Virus record (IMG/VR): IMGVR_UViG_3300027719_000029
Coordinates: 1 to 41,435 of that record
DNA length: 41,435 nt
Direction: 5' to 3' (one strand)
Origin: a virus
In this document: piece after piece, positions 29,564 to 36,719 of the stretch
How the letters are laid out: every line of letters begins with the position of its first letter
How positions within the stretch are numbered: the stretch's first letter is position 1
The notes under the pieces: model-generated
What the model was told of the DNA's origin: nothing
Seen by the model: only the letters and a program-made list of their open reading frames with translations
Databases searched by the model: none
Translations under genes and position numbers: made by a program

Positions 29564-29775
29564 TCCTTCTCCTCGAAAGCGGCTTGCATGGCCTTGGCCC
29601 CAAACGGCACCGCAATAGCGGCAATGTCGCCCCAGGTGGAGAGGCTGGCCTGGCCGACCCAAAACAGCGCCACCCAGCGCATTACGATCTCATTGACGAT
29701 GACCAGCGCGACGAGCAGCCGCATGGACGACAGACGCCCCTGGCCGTCGGAAAATATGTCCTGGAAGGCGTTCAC
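29560..29775 (-). CDS. Holin-like membrane protein, 71 aa
   Basis: GTG 29775 forms a GTGA overlap with the upstream stop; an in-frame GTG at 29820 would add 15 residues. The segment SSMRLLVALVIVNEIVMRWVALFWVG and a second hydrophobic stretch around WGDIAAIAVPFGAKAMQA give two membrane helices with a charged end (EEKE), as in a common holin-like family with the (S)SMR-start and GAKA(M/A)Q-end. It lies between the predicted endolysin and the spanins. It would permeabilise the inner membrane at a set time. Confidence 0.7.
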   Translation of the reverse strand: MNAFQDIFSDGQGRLSSMRLLVALVIVNEIVMRWVALFWVGQASLSTWGDIAAIAVPFGAKAMQAAFEEKE

Positions 29776-29912
29776 CGCAGGACTCGATTGTAGATGACGC
29801 GCTCGTACCACATCGCCCACCTGGTAGCCCGCCAGCGATGCACGCCCAGGTCGATCAGACGGCAGCGGACGTGCGCCGGGTTGAAGTGGTGCTGGAGCCA
29901 GCGCCGAATCAA
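29772..29912 (-). CDS. Small basic lysis-cassette protein, 46 aa, TTG start
   Basis: TTG at 29912 overlaps the endolysin stop (TTGA), and the stop TGA at 29772-29774 overlaps the holin GTG (GTGA). The protein is arginine- and tryptophan-rich (IRRWLQHHFNPAHVRCRLIDLG), with an amphipathic second half ending YERVIYNRVLR. I have seen similar tiny HHLNPLHVYCRL-type proteins next to phage lysis genes, but their function is not known to me. The double overlap in an otherwise packed cassette is the main evidence that it is expressed. The start codon remains uncertain. Confidence 0.6.
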   Translation of the reverse strand: MIRRWLQHHFNPAHVRCRLIDLGVHRWRATRWAMWYERVIYNRVLR

Positions 29913-30316
29913 TTATGCGCCAGCCTAATGCCCGCCGCGATTGTCTCGGGCGGGTACGGGTTGCTGCCGTTTTCGACCTTGATTATCGCGGGAACGAGCT
30001 GGTGGAGATGGTCGCCCACGTTGACGACCGTCTCGGGCGTGCAGCCGCAGGCAGCGGCCAGCACGGCGGCGTAGCGGTCCGTGTCGTTCTCGCACGGCGG
30101 CGCCCAACGCATCGCGATTTTGAGCGGCGTGTCGATGCCGTAGCGGCGTTCATAAGCCATGAGCAGCTTGGCGATGGCACGAATGCCGTACTCGGGCGCG
30201 CCGAACGTCTCGAACGCGGAATCGTTCCCGGCTACCTCGCCCTGCCAGCGCGTGGCAGAAACGCGGATGTTGCCCGGGTTATTGTTCCTGATGCCACGGG
30301 GGATGGATTTGCTCAT
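29909..30316 (-). CDS. Predicted endolysin (P5/muramidase-like family), 135 aa
   Basis: The family phrase is clear: RGIRNNNPGNIR at 7-18, RW.GE at 23-27, FETFGAPEYGIRAIAKLLMAYERRYG at 35-60, then RWAPPCENDTDRYAAVLAAACG at about 69-91. Database labels for it are often structural protein P5; its position in front of holin and spanin genes indicates a cell-wall hydrolase for lysis. Proposed catalytic residues cannot be named with certainty, though the Glu in the GEVAG region and ENDTD are candidates. The virion protein at 9843-10907 carries a related C-terminal domain. Confidence 0.65.
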   Translation of the reverse strand: MSKSIPRGIRNNNPGNIRVSATRWQGEVAGNDSAFETFGAPEYGIRAIAKLLMAYERRYGIDTPLKIAMRWAPPCENDTDRYAAVLAAACGCTPETVVNVGDHLHQLVPAIIKVENGSNPYPPETIAAGIRLAHN

Positions 30317-30588
30317 GCCGCAACCTCTTCACGAAAGTTGCCCCCCCGGCATGGCCGGGAGGATGCGGCTTGCCGGACGGGGATGTCGGGCGGGCCGGGG
30401 GGGATGGGGGAGAAGCAAAATGGACAAATGAGCCTGTCAGATGGGATAGTCGCCGTCGTATTGCAGTCACCGCAGGTGACGGTGATCTCAATGACAGGGA
30501 AGACCGGGAACACGTTCTCGACAGAGAATCCATGATGCCCGAAATGAGCATGGAGGAAAGCGAATTCAGCCCGGCTCACATTGTCCAT
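30313..30588 (-). CDS. Zinc-ribbon protein, up to 91 aa (start uncertain)
   Basis: The C39-x2-C42 and C55-x2-C58 pairs around TCGDCNTTATIPSDRLICPFC form a zinc ribbon. The tail is Pro/Arg-rich (PIPPGPPDIPVRQAAS). The stop overlaps the endolysin start (ATGA), which supports expression. No ribosome-binding site is visible before ATG 30588, so the true start may lie inside, for example before ITVTCGDC. Function unknown; by position it could modulate lysis or DNA functions in the leftward block. Confidence 0.5.
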   Translation of the reverse strand: MDNVSRAEFAFLHAHFGHHGFSVENVFPVFPVIEITVTCGDCNTTATIPSDRLICPFCFSPIPPGPPDIPVRQAASSRPCRGGNFREEVAA

Positions 30589-30637
30589 AAACTAATATTG
30601 AGCGGACGGGCGGACATCGCCCATCCCGGGGGAGGTC

Positions 30638-30913
30638 CTAGTTCCTCGATGCAAATAGAGTGATGATGCGCCTCACATGACGTGGCGTGATGCCGAAACG
30701 CTCCGCGAGTTGCGCCACGCCGACGCCCCGCGACCATAGCGCAACGATTTTACCGTTCCGGTTCAGACGCCCATCGACGCCAGGCGGCAGCGGAATCCAC
30801 ATCGGCCCGCCGCCATCAGTCTCGCAGATATAGTCCACAACCGCCGTCGCCTGCTCCAACGTCACCACCCCTCGCTCCACGGCCCCCGTGATCCACCGTT
30901 CCCGTGTCGCCAT
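30638..30913 (-). CDS. Mor-like transcription activator, 91 aa
   Basis: Residues about 55-85 (NGKIVALWSRGVGVAQLAERFGITPRHVRRII) match the helix-turn-helix of Mor/C-type activators, with a preceding acidic helix and a GGPMWIPL bridge. The Mor/C group, known from Mu, binds near the -35 of promoters with poor -35 elements and recruits RNA polymerase. The late leader at 27360-27605 has a -10 without a -35, so this protein is the natural candidate for late-gene activation; that link is inference. ATG 30913 follows AAGGGGGGGGG. Confidence 0.65.
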   Translation of the reverse strand: MATRERWITGAVERGVVTLEQATAVVDYICETDGGGPMWIPLPPGVDGRLNRNGKIVALWSRGVGVAQLAERFGITPRHVRRIITLFASRN

Positions 30914-30923
30914 CCCCCCCCCT

Positions 30924-31688
30924 TTAGTTCATCAGCGCGGCGAGCATTTTCTTGTGCCGCTCATTCCCAGACGGCGACGCATCAAGAGTGACTGCCACCG
31001 CCCCTTTCGGTTTCTCGGGCAACATCATGTCAGCGGCGTACGACTTGTCATAGTCCAGAAAGTGGCCCGTCACAGTCTTGAGTGACCGCAGCGGACGCAT
31101 GATGTAGCGTTTGCGGTCCGGGACTTCTGTCACGTCCTCGGAAACGGAAAACGTGTGCGTGTGGCCTCCAAGGTAGACATCAAAGCCGGGCATCCATTGC
31201 GTCAACCGCTCCATCTTGTTGGCTTTTGCGCCCATCGTGGCCCCGCCGCCGCACAGGTGATGTAGCGCGATCCAGTACGACAAGCGGTTGCATGTGATGG
31301 CAATCCTCCCGCGCTTGCCGAGGTAAGGGACACCAAGATATTGCGCCAGCACCTTGTCCAGGCTCATGCCCACGGCACGATCCATACGGCCATGGTGGTT
31401 CGACGCGACGAAACCGAGGCACTTGGCGGCTATCGGTTTCAGATTCTCCGTCAGCGCCTCAAGCTCTTCCTGCACCGAGGCGGACGTGTAGGACGAGGAT
31501 TTGCCGCCAGCCAGGGCGCAGTTCAACAAGTCGCCCGTGGAAACCCACCGGGCGTGTTTCTCGCGCTCGATTTGGCCGATGACCCGCTCGAAAAGCGGCA
31601 CGTCGCACGCTTCGTCGCCCCGGTGAACGTCGCCCAAGTTGTAGAGCAGGCAGGCGTCAGGTGTCCGGTAGTGCGGGACGCGGCTCAT
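30924..31688 (-). CDS. Calcineurin-like metallophosphoesterase, 254 aa
   Basis: The start is ATG 31688 (ATGA overlap with the previous gene). Metal-binding motifs are complete and in order: LGDVH (D20, H22), STGDLL (D53), ASNHH (N97, H98), HH at about 143-144 and GGHTHTF (H176, H178). These enzymes hydrolyse phosphomono- or diesters, here possibly nucleotides or nucleic acid ends. It lies between a DUF6378 protein and the Mor-like activator in the replication and metabolism part of the leftward block. The actual substrate is unknown. Confidence 0.8.
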   Translation of the reverse strand: MSRVPHYRTPDACLLYNLGDVHRGDEACDVPLFERVIGQIEREKHARWVSTGDLLNCALAGGKSSSYTSASVQEELEALTENLKPIAAKCLGFVASNHHGRMDRAVGMSLDKVLAQYLGVPYLGKRGRIAITCNRLSYWIALHHLCGGGATMGAKANKMERLTQWMPGFDVYLGGHTHTFSVSEDVTEVPDRKRYIMRPLRSLKTVTGHFLDYDKSYAADMMLPEKPKGAVAVTLDASPSGNERHKKMLAALMN

Positions 31689-32041
31689 TCGCTCTCCCCC
31701 AAGAGCCTGCCCGCCGCGATGGATAAGTAGCCGCAAGCGTCGTCGTAATTGTCCCTCTTGGACTTTTGCCCCTGCATCCTGGCGACTTTGAGTAGCGTCA
31801 TCAAGTGAGCCACATCAAGAGGCGAAACGTGATGGCTTAGGTAGACTGACCAGTAGTTTGCGATCCGTGCGAAACTGTCCTCCGGGTTCCCGTAGGCGTC
31901 CTGCCTGTCCCCGCAGATGATTTGCTTGGCCCGGTCCAGGCATGGCCCAAGTTCACTCGCTTTTATTTTTTTCACCTCCGACTCCACGTCGAAAGTGAAG
32001 CGTTTCCGGTCCATAATCGCTTCATCTATTGGTTTTCCCAC
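31685..32041 (-). CDS. DUF6378-like phage protein, 118 aa
   Basis: The middle matches this small phage family: RQDAYGNPEDSFARIANYWSVYL (about residues 46-68), then LDVAHLMTLLKVARMQ and DNYDDACGYLSIAAGRLL. Such proteins accompany nucleotide and replication genes and may be related to MazG-like helical folds; no catalytic activity is proven. The start is GTG 32041, eight bases after GGAG, overlapping the previous gene by 20 bases; an ATG at 32014 is an alternative. Confidence 0.7.
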   Translation of the reverse strand: MGKPIDEAIMDRKRFTFDVESEVKKIKASELGPCLDRAKQIICGDRQDAYGNPEDSFARIANYWSVYLSHHVSPLDVAHLMTLLKVARMQGQKSKRDNYDDACGYLSIAAGRLLGESE

Positions 32042-32204
32042 TCGCTTTCTCCTTCGCTCTTTCTGTCGCCAGTTCTCGTCCCAGGGCGCACACCCCCATC
32101 GGCCTGTGTTTCGTCAACGTCGCCGCGAGGTCAGCCGTGCATTTGCCGCTTCGCCACATCGTGCAAATGGTGTCGCAAACGTCAGGAGCGGGCGCGTTTT
32201 GCAC
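32022..32204 (-). CDS. Hypothetical small cysteine-containing protein, 60 aa
   Basis: A GTG start at 32204 with a weak ribosome-binding site (GGTGA). Four cysteines, C10, C14, C22 and C39, are spread over the first two thirds; the spacing does not make a standard zinc finger. The C-terminus is a basic helix (ALGRELATERAKEKASGK). No family recognised. Confidence is limited by the weak start. The overlap with the next gene supports translation. Confidence 0.45.
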   Translation of the reverse strand: MQNAPAPDVCDTICTMWRSGKCTADLAATLTKHRPMGVCALGRELATERAKEKASGKTNR

Positions 32205-32240
32205 TAATCACCGCGAATAGTGTAAGTGTGGTTGCACTAT

Positions 32241-32588
32241 TCAAAACGTGAACCCCAACTTTTGCAGCGCGTCGTCAACCGACAGCACCATGACAACCTT
32301 AGCCCCGTGGCGCTCCAGCGCATCGAATCGTTCCTCCTGCGCCGGGGTCAACCGCCTGGCCGACGGCGGCTTGCGCCCGTCTTTCACCTCGACGAAACAC
32401 ACCGGCTTCATCCGTGGGTGCGCCACGAACAGGTCGGGGCACCCCTCGCCAACCCGCGACAGGTCCATGACATCGCAGCCGACAGCTCGCAGCGCGGCCA
32501 CGATCTCGGCGTGGTTGTCGTCAACCCTGGCGCGTCGTCTCACTGGTCGCGTTCTCCCGTCATCTCTCGCCCTCCCATATGCCTCCAT
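32241..32588 (-). CDS. VRR-NUC type nuclease, 115 aa
   Basis: Restriction-enzyme-like VRR-NUC fold: DDNHAEIVAALRAVGCDVMDLSRVGEGCPDL (D52), then CFVEVKDG with E67 and K69, then LTPAQEERFDAL and HGAKVVMVLSVDDAL. These proteins cut branched or flap DNA and are common next to phage replication genes. ATG 32588 is used here; a TTG at 32627 or a GTG further in are alternatives. It lies near ssb and primase-helicase genes, so it may act in replication or recombination with the ERF protein from the other block. Confidence 0.8.
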   Translation of the reverse strand: MEAYGRARDDGRTRPVRRRARVDDNHAEIVAALRAVGCDVMDLSRVGEGCPDLFVAHPRMKPVCFVEVKDGRKPPSARRLTPAQEERFDALERHGAKVVMVLSVDDALQKLGFTF

Positions 32589-32697
32589 CGCCTCGTACAG
32601 ACGTCGTGGCGGCGTTTTTTCGTTCAAGACGACCTACGGCCTACCCGGCCACACCAGAAGCGATTCTAGGCCCGATTTTCGGCTGTGGAGCAGGCCG

Positions 32698-33180
32698 CTA
32701 GAATGCCATGGCAGGCTGCGTATCCCTCGCCCTGTGCCGCAAAGCATGACAAGCAGGGCAAAGCCATATTACGTCAAGGGGTTTGGAATAGTCTTCGTGG
32801 TGGCCTTGAACCCGAGCAAGATTCCCGCAACTTGAGCATGTATCAGGCTTAATCAATTTTCCAGACGCTACCGCAATAGTAACTGCCTCATGCGCCGCAT
32901 ATTTTTCGGGATATCTCTCTCTGTAATTTTTACGACTTTTAGCACTAGCCAATCTCCCTCTTCCTGTCGTTGCGTATGCCTTTCGTGCGGCCATTCTATG
33001 CGGGAGGTTGGCGCGCATTTTATCAAAAGTTTTGTAATAATCGTATCTCTCGGAACGATTGTTTTTAACATCATTCCTTGTGCAATCCTTGCACTTTCCA
33101 AGATGCCCATCGGCCATTTGGGGATGTTTATAAAACTCTCCAATCGGCTTTATCACCCCACACTTAAAGCATTTTTTCAT
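32698..33180 (-). CDS. HNH-type zinc-binding endonuclease-like protein, 160 aa
   Basis: Two zinc-binding parts: an N-terminal C4/C7/C30/C33 set (KKCFKCGVIKPIGEFY, then GKCKDC) and a C-terminal C115/C118/C141/C144 set around the HNH-like core (GHHEDYSKPLDVIWLCPACHALRH at 126-149). The helical middle is basic. It starts in an ATGA overlap with the SSB stop. The codons are AT-richer than in its neighbours, which suggests a recent arrival. It is likely a free-standing homing or HNH nuclease, though the catalytic set is not tested. Confidence 0.75.
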   Translation of the reverse strand: MKKCFKCGVIKPIGEFYKHPQMADGHLGKCKDCTRNDVKNNRSERYDYYKTFDKMRANLPHRMAARKAYATTGRGRLASAKSRKNYRERYPEKYAAHEAVTIAVASGKLIKPDTCSSCGNLARVQGHHEDYSKPLDVIWLCPACHALRHRARDTQPAMAF

Positions 33181-33626
33181 ATTACAACCCCATAACCAAG
33201 CAGCGCCAACCCAATGGCCGCGAGAGGAGCGAGAACAACGGCGAACGGGACATCTTCCATGCCACTCGCCTCGCTCGGGAACTGCCCTTCCCGTGGCGCG
33301 GGGCTGGCCGGGGCCGACGTGTCGCGGGGCTGGCCCTGCTGAAATTCGACCTCGTTGCAGATGATCTCGGGCATGCTGTGCTTCTGGCCGTCCTTCTCCC
33401 ACTCGTTGATCGTCAACTCGCCGCGCACGATAATCGGCTTGCCCTTGAGCAGGTGTGGGGCCAGATTCTCGCGCTTGAACACCTTGCAGCGCAGCCACAT
33501 CGCCTTTTTCTTGTCGCCAAACCCCTGATCGACGGCCATCGAAAACGTGGTGACGGGCATCCCTGCCGTGGTGAACCGAGTTTCAGCGTCTTTGCCGATG
33601 CGACCAGAAGCCATAAAAACGTTCAT
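33177..33626 (-). CDS. ssb: Single-stranded DNA-binding protein with hydrophobic C-terminal tail, 149 aa
   Basis: OB-fold SSB: MNVFMASGRIGKDAETRFT at the start, TTFSMAVDQ, MWLRCKVF, then KGKPIIVRGELTINEW (about residues 61-76). A Pro/Ala/Gln-rich linker follows, then an acidic tip GMEDVPF at 122-128. In most SSBs the tip (D-D-D-I-P-F type) is the very C-terminus and binds partner proteins; here 21 more, mostly hydrophobic residues (129-149) follow and read like a membrane segment. The stop overlaps the next gene's start (ATGA). Confidence 0.85.
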   Translation of the reverse strand: MNVFMASGRIGKDAETRFTTAGMPVTTFSMAVDQGFGDKKKAMWLRCKVFKRENLAPHLLKGKPIIVRGELTINEWEKDGQKHSMPEIICNEVEFQQGQPRDTSAPASPAPREGQFPSEASGMEDVPFAVVLAPLAAIGLALLGYGVVI

Positions 33627-33638
33627 GCGATCTCCTTT

Positions 33639-35345
33639 TTACTCAAAATATATCCCGCACTCGCGGGCGTACTTCAACTCCACCTTGCCAATCTTGCCGA
33701 CCTCGCGAAAACGAATCTTTTGAACGTAAATCTCGGTCACGTCGCGCTCGTAATCAGGGCGGTGGACGCAAATTCCGTTGTCCGCCTTGTTCCTCCAGTG
33801 TGCGCTGCCGGAGATGTCATACATAGTCGGGACTGGATATTCGCCGCTGTCCTTGCTTTTCTGCATCTTCGTCGGATGCGCGACAAGCCAGACGTGGACA
33901 TGGTTCATTCTCGCGAACCGTCGGACCTTCGTCAAAGATTGCGAGATGTAGTCAGTCTCGCTTATCTTGTCGCTACGATTATGCTCTATTTCGTTCCAAG
34001 GATCAATCACCACACCGCGACACCCGAACCGATAAATGGCGACACGCGCCTTTTGCAGGATGCTGTCGAGTGACATCTGGTCTTCGGGGGGCATGATGAA
34101 GTGAAAATATCCGGCCATGTATTCAAGGCCATCCCTCACCTCGTCATCCCGCATCCGCTCCGTGTAGCTGTACTTCGTGGAAAATGGTTTCCGGATGACC
34201 TTTTCCAGTAGGTTCGCCACATGCCTTTCGGGCGGCCAGTTCTCGGGCGAAAACAGCGCAAACCCCCACTCCTGGTCGCGATGCAGGTTGACCAGAAGCG
34301 CATCCAGCCAGTTTGATTTCCCCGACCCCGGGATTCCAGTGACAATCGTCATTTCTCCAAGGCGGACGGTGTAGAAGTCGTCAAGGCACAGCCAGCCGGT
34401 CGAGACTCCGGGGCGCATTCCTTCGGCGTACAAAAGCCCCACATCCCCGGCCAAGTCCGGAATCCCGAAAAGCCCCTCCACCGGCATCGGCACCGCGTTG
34501 GCGATGACTGCCGCCGCCGCGTCTTTGCCGTGATTAACCAGCACCTCGTTGATGTCCTTGCAGCCGTCGGGATAGGCGACGCGCCAGCACCGCTCGACGC
34601 CAATGCGCCGCGCAAGCTCACGCTCAAGCGTTTGCCCGGGTAAGTCGTTGTCCACGCACAGGATCACGCGCCCGTAAGCGGCTATAATCTCCTCGGCAGA
34701 CTCCAAAAAGCTGAACTTCTTTTCGTACTGCTTCGTATCGGGCGAAGGCGCACCGTCGGGAACGCTGGTGACGGCGTTGATGCCGATTGAAACCAGCGAA
34801 AGCGCGTCCATCTCGCCTTCGGTGATGACGAGATAGCGATTTGCGCTGGCGCGTGCGGCGATCTCGTCGAAGCGATACAGGCACTTTTCGGCGTCCTTGG
34901 CCTGGCGGAACCGCTTCTTGCCGTCGCGGAATTTGATGTTCACGACTTCGCCGCCCTTGACGTACGGAAACTGAATTGCCGTCACTTCGCCGTCAGTTCC
35001 GGGCATCCAGGCCAGGCCGTAGCCGACTCGGTTCGATGCCAGCGCATCGGGTGTGATCCCGCGACTAGCGAAGTACGCCAGCACCTTCTCGGGCAAGTCC
35101 ACGCTGGCCTTGTAAGCTGGCCGAACCGGCTTTCGCGGCAAAGGCTCTGGCTTTTCCGCCACACCCTTGACGGTTCCCGTCCAGCCGCAATGCCAGCAAT
35201 TCCACACGCCCTCGGTCACATTCACGCTCAAGCACGGGTCCGTGGACTTCTTACGGCTGGCGCTGCACTGCGGGCAGGTTGTTTTCACGTCGCCCGTGGC
35301 GTCAGCGGGGACGTGGATGCCGTATGACTTCAAGTTCATAGCCAT
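33639..35345 (-). CDS. Bifunctional primase-helicase (T7 gp4/Twinkle-like), 568 aa
   Basis: The start is ATG 35345, seven bases after GGAGGT; an ATG at 35339 is in frame. Domains in order: an N-terminal zinc finger (C24, C27, C50, C53), a Toprim primase core with EGEMDAL (176-182) and CVDND (about 231-234), then a RecA-like helicase with Walker A GIPGSGKS (337-344) and Walker B VVIDPWNE (445-452). It primes and unwinds DNA at the fork. No DNA polymerase is encoded, so it likely works with the host polymerase. It is followed by the ssb gene. Confidence 0.88.
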   Translation of the reverse strand: MAMNLKSYGIHVPADATGDVKTTCPQCSASRKKSTDPCLSVNVTEGVWNCWHCGWTGTVKGVAEKPEPLPRKPVRPAYKASVDLPEKVLAYFASRGITPDALASNRVGYGLAWMPGTDGEVTAIQFPYVKGGEVVNIKFRDGKKRFRQAKDAEKCLYRFDEIAARASANRYLVITEGEMDALSLVSIGINAVTSVPDGAPSPDTKQYEKKFSFLESAEEIIAAYGRVILCVDNDLPGQTLERELARRIGVERCWRVAYPDGCKDINEVLVNHGKDAAAAVIANAVPMPVEGLFGIPDLAGDVGLLYAEGMRPGVSTGWLCLDDFYTVRLGEMTIVTGIPGSGKSNWLDALLVNLHRDQEWGFALFSPENWPPERHVANLLEKVIRKPFSTKYSYTERMRDDEVRDGLEYMAGYFHFIMPPEDQMSLDSILQKARVAIYRFGCRGVVIDPWNEIEHNRSDKISETDYISQSLTKVRRFARMNHVHVWLVAHPTKMQKSKDSGEYPVPTMYDISGSAHWRNKADNGICVHRPDYERDVTEIYVQKIRFREVGKIGKVELKYARECGIYFE

Positions 35346-36088
35346 GCCGGGCACCTCCCGGATGTTTTCGCCGCCTGCGTCGGCTCGTCGTTCCACCCGT
35401 GGGCATTAATCCACGTCGCCGGGTGGGGGATGAACTGTCCGCCGTCCTTTTGCCAATCATGGCCCGCCTGTGCGGCTGCTATGGCTTGCAGGATCGTGGG
35501 AAGCGGCGGCAGCGTTTTTTCCTTGCGAAGCTTGCCCCAGGCTTTTTGCGCCTGCTGCTTCGAGCGCTTTTTCGGGTACGCCTGCCAGAAAGCGTCAAAC
35601 TCGCGCACCGCCGAAGGCAGGAGCGCAAGAGAGTCTTTCTCTTTCTTTATCTCTTCTTCTCTTATCTCCTCTCCTCTAGGTGTTTCCTGGCGTTGCGTGG
35701 CGTTACACGGCGTTACATTGTTGTAAGTGTCGTTACTTTCTTGCTTTTTCCTCTCGCGAAATTCCTTGACGCGCTGCGAACTGTCGTCGTCTCGCTCACG
35801 TTTTGGTTGACGCTTTTCCCATGCCGCGATCCGCCCGTCAGAAATCATCCCCTTGTCTTCCATGGCGACGTAAATTTTCCGTGCGCCACCGTCCTCAAGG
35901 TCAAGCAAGGCGTCGGCTCCCTCGTGGTCAAACACTTCCACTTTTCCCCGTTCTGGCGCTGCACAGGCCCGCTCCAGGAGCATCTGCCAGACAGCCAGCA
36001 CGTCGCCCAAACGCGCCCCCGATTTTTTGGCGACGACCAGGAACTTGGGGTCCGTGGCCGTCCCGACATAGTGGCGAAACCAGTCCAT
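35336..36088 (-). CDS. Replication initiator / helicase-loader-like protein, 250 aa
   Basis: The N-terminal 95 residues (MDWFRHYVGTATDPKFLVVAKKSG..., GDVLAVWQMLLERA, ALLDLEDGGARKIYVAMEDKGMI) form the winged-helix part typical of phage replication-initiator proteins. After a charged linker (about 105-155), the C-terminal part has EFDAFWQAYPKKRSKQQAQKAWGKL and QFIPHPATWINAHGWNDE, a common phage replication phrase. It is directly upstream of the primase-helicase, as expected for an initiator or loader. Origin DNA may lie within its own coding region; no clear iterons are seen. Confidence 0.7.
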   Translation of the reverse strand: MDWFRHYVGTATDPKFLVVAKKSGARLGDVLAVWQMLLERACAAPERGKVEVFDHEGADALLDLEDGGARKIYVAMEDKGMISDGRIAAWEKRQPKRERDDDSSQRVKEFRERKKQESNDTYNNVTPCNATQRQETPRGEEIREEEIKKEKDSLALLPSAVREFDAFWQAYPKKRSKQQAQKAWGKLRKEKTLPPLPTILQAIAAAQAGHDWQKDGGQFIPHPATWINAHGWNDEPTQAAKTSGRCPAWL

Positions 36089-36357
36089 CACGCCTCCCCC
36101 CTCATCCGCCGATCAAGCCTCGCCTCTTTCTCGCGGACGACCTCGTCCACGTCTGCCTCGCCAAAAAGGATTCGCATCTGCGCCAGCATAATTTGCACGT
36201 CGGCCAGTTCCCCGATCACAGCGCGTCGGGCCATGGCGGTGCCGAATCTGCGGTGGTGCGAAAGCTCCACGATGAGTTCCGCGCACTCTTCTTTCATCTG
36301 GTCTATCTGTGCGTGCGGGCCGTAGTGGGCGAGAGCGCGGGCGTAGAGTCCTCTCAT
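36088..36357 (-). CDS. MazG-like nucleotide pyrophosphohydrolase, 89 aa
   Basis: Small all-helical MazG/dUTPase-like protein with the metal-binding pairs EEcaE (E23-E27) and E50-x2-D53 (GELADVQIML). The family cleaves nucleoside triphosphates to monophosphates and is common in phages, where it can clean the nucleotide pool or lower alarmone levels. It is shorter than typical bacterial MazG, as usual for phage copies. ATGA-type overlaps join it to genes on both sides. Confidence 0.7.
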   Translation of the reverse strand: MRGLYARALAHYGPHAQIDQMKEECAELIVELSHHRRFGTAMARRAVIGELADVQIMLAQMRILFGEADVDEVVREKEARLDRRMRGEA

Positions 36358-36719
36358 GCCGCCACCGCCTCCCGTGCTTTAACTCGGGCACGATAAGCAC
36401 GGTTCAACTCTCGCTTTGCCGCGAGGTTGTGCGCCTTGACCTCGGCACGAAATGCCTGCCGATTAAGTTGCAAATACATCGAGTGGTCATTCTTGCACTT
36501 GACAGACCCGCAAGTGACTTGATTGTACTGGAAGGGACGAAACGTGACGTGGCAGTAAGGACACTCACGTTTTGGATAAAGGCCGGTCTTGTCTTTGATC
36601 TTCAACACGCGGACGCGCTCACAGAGGCACTCAAACTTGCCGCAGGTCTTTTGATTGTGAACACGGGGGCGGTAGACTTCTCCGCAAATGGAGCAAGTTT
36701 TTGTCCCAACGTCCTTCAT
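36354..36719 (-). CDS. Two-finger zinc protein, 121 aa
   Basis: Two matching zinc units, each C-x2-C-x13-C-x4-C: CSIC...TCGKFEC and CPYC...TCGSVKC, with the same R-P-...-NQ-T-C pattern in both, so they arose by duplication. The rest is a long basic helix (NRQAFRAEVKAHNLAAKRELNRAYRARVKAREAVA). It overlaps its neighbours by ATGA on both sides. It is probably nucleic-acid-binding. The next gene upstream has three more fingers of the same type. Confidence 0.65.
   Translation of the reverse strand: MKDVGTKTCSICGEVYRPRVHNQKTCGKFECLCERVRVLKIKDKTGLYPKRECPYCHVTFRPFQYNQVTCGSVKCKNDHSMYLQLNRQAFRAEVKAHNLAAKRELNRAYRARVKAREAVAA

Noticed and set aside
32698-33498. 266-codon version of the HNH protein starting upstream inside ssb
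   Set aside because: The extra N-terminus is a shadow of the ssb coding sequence. The CxxC motif begins right after ATG 33180, which overlaps the ssb stop.
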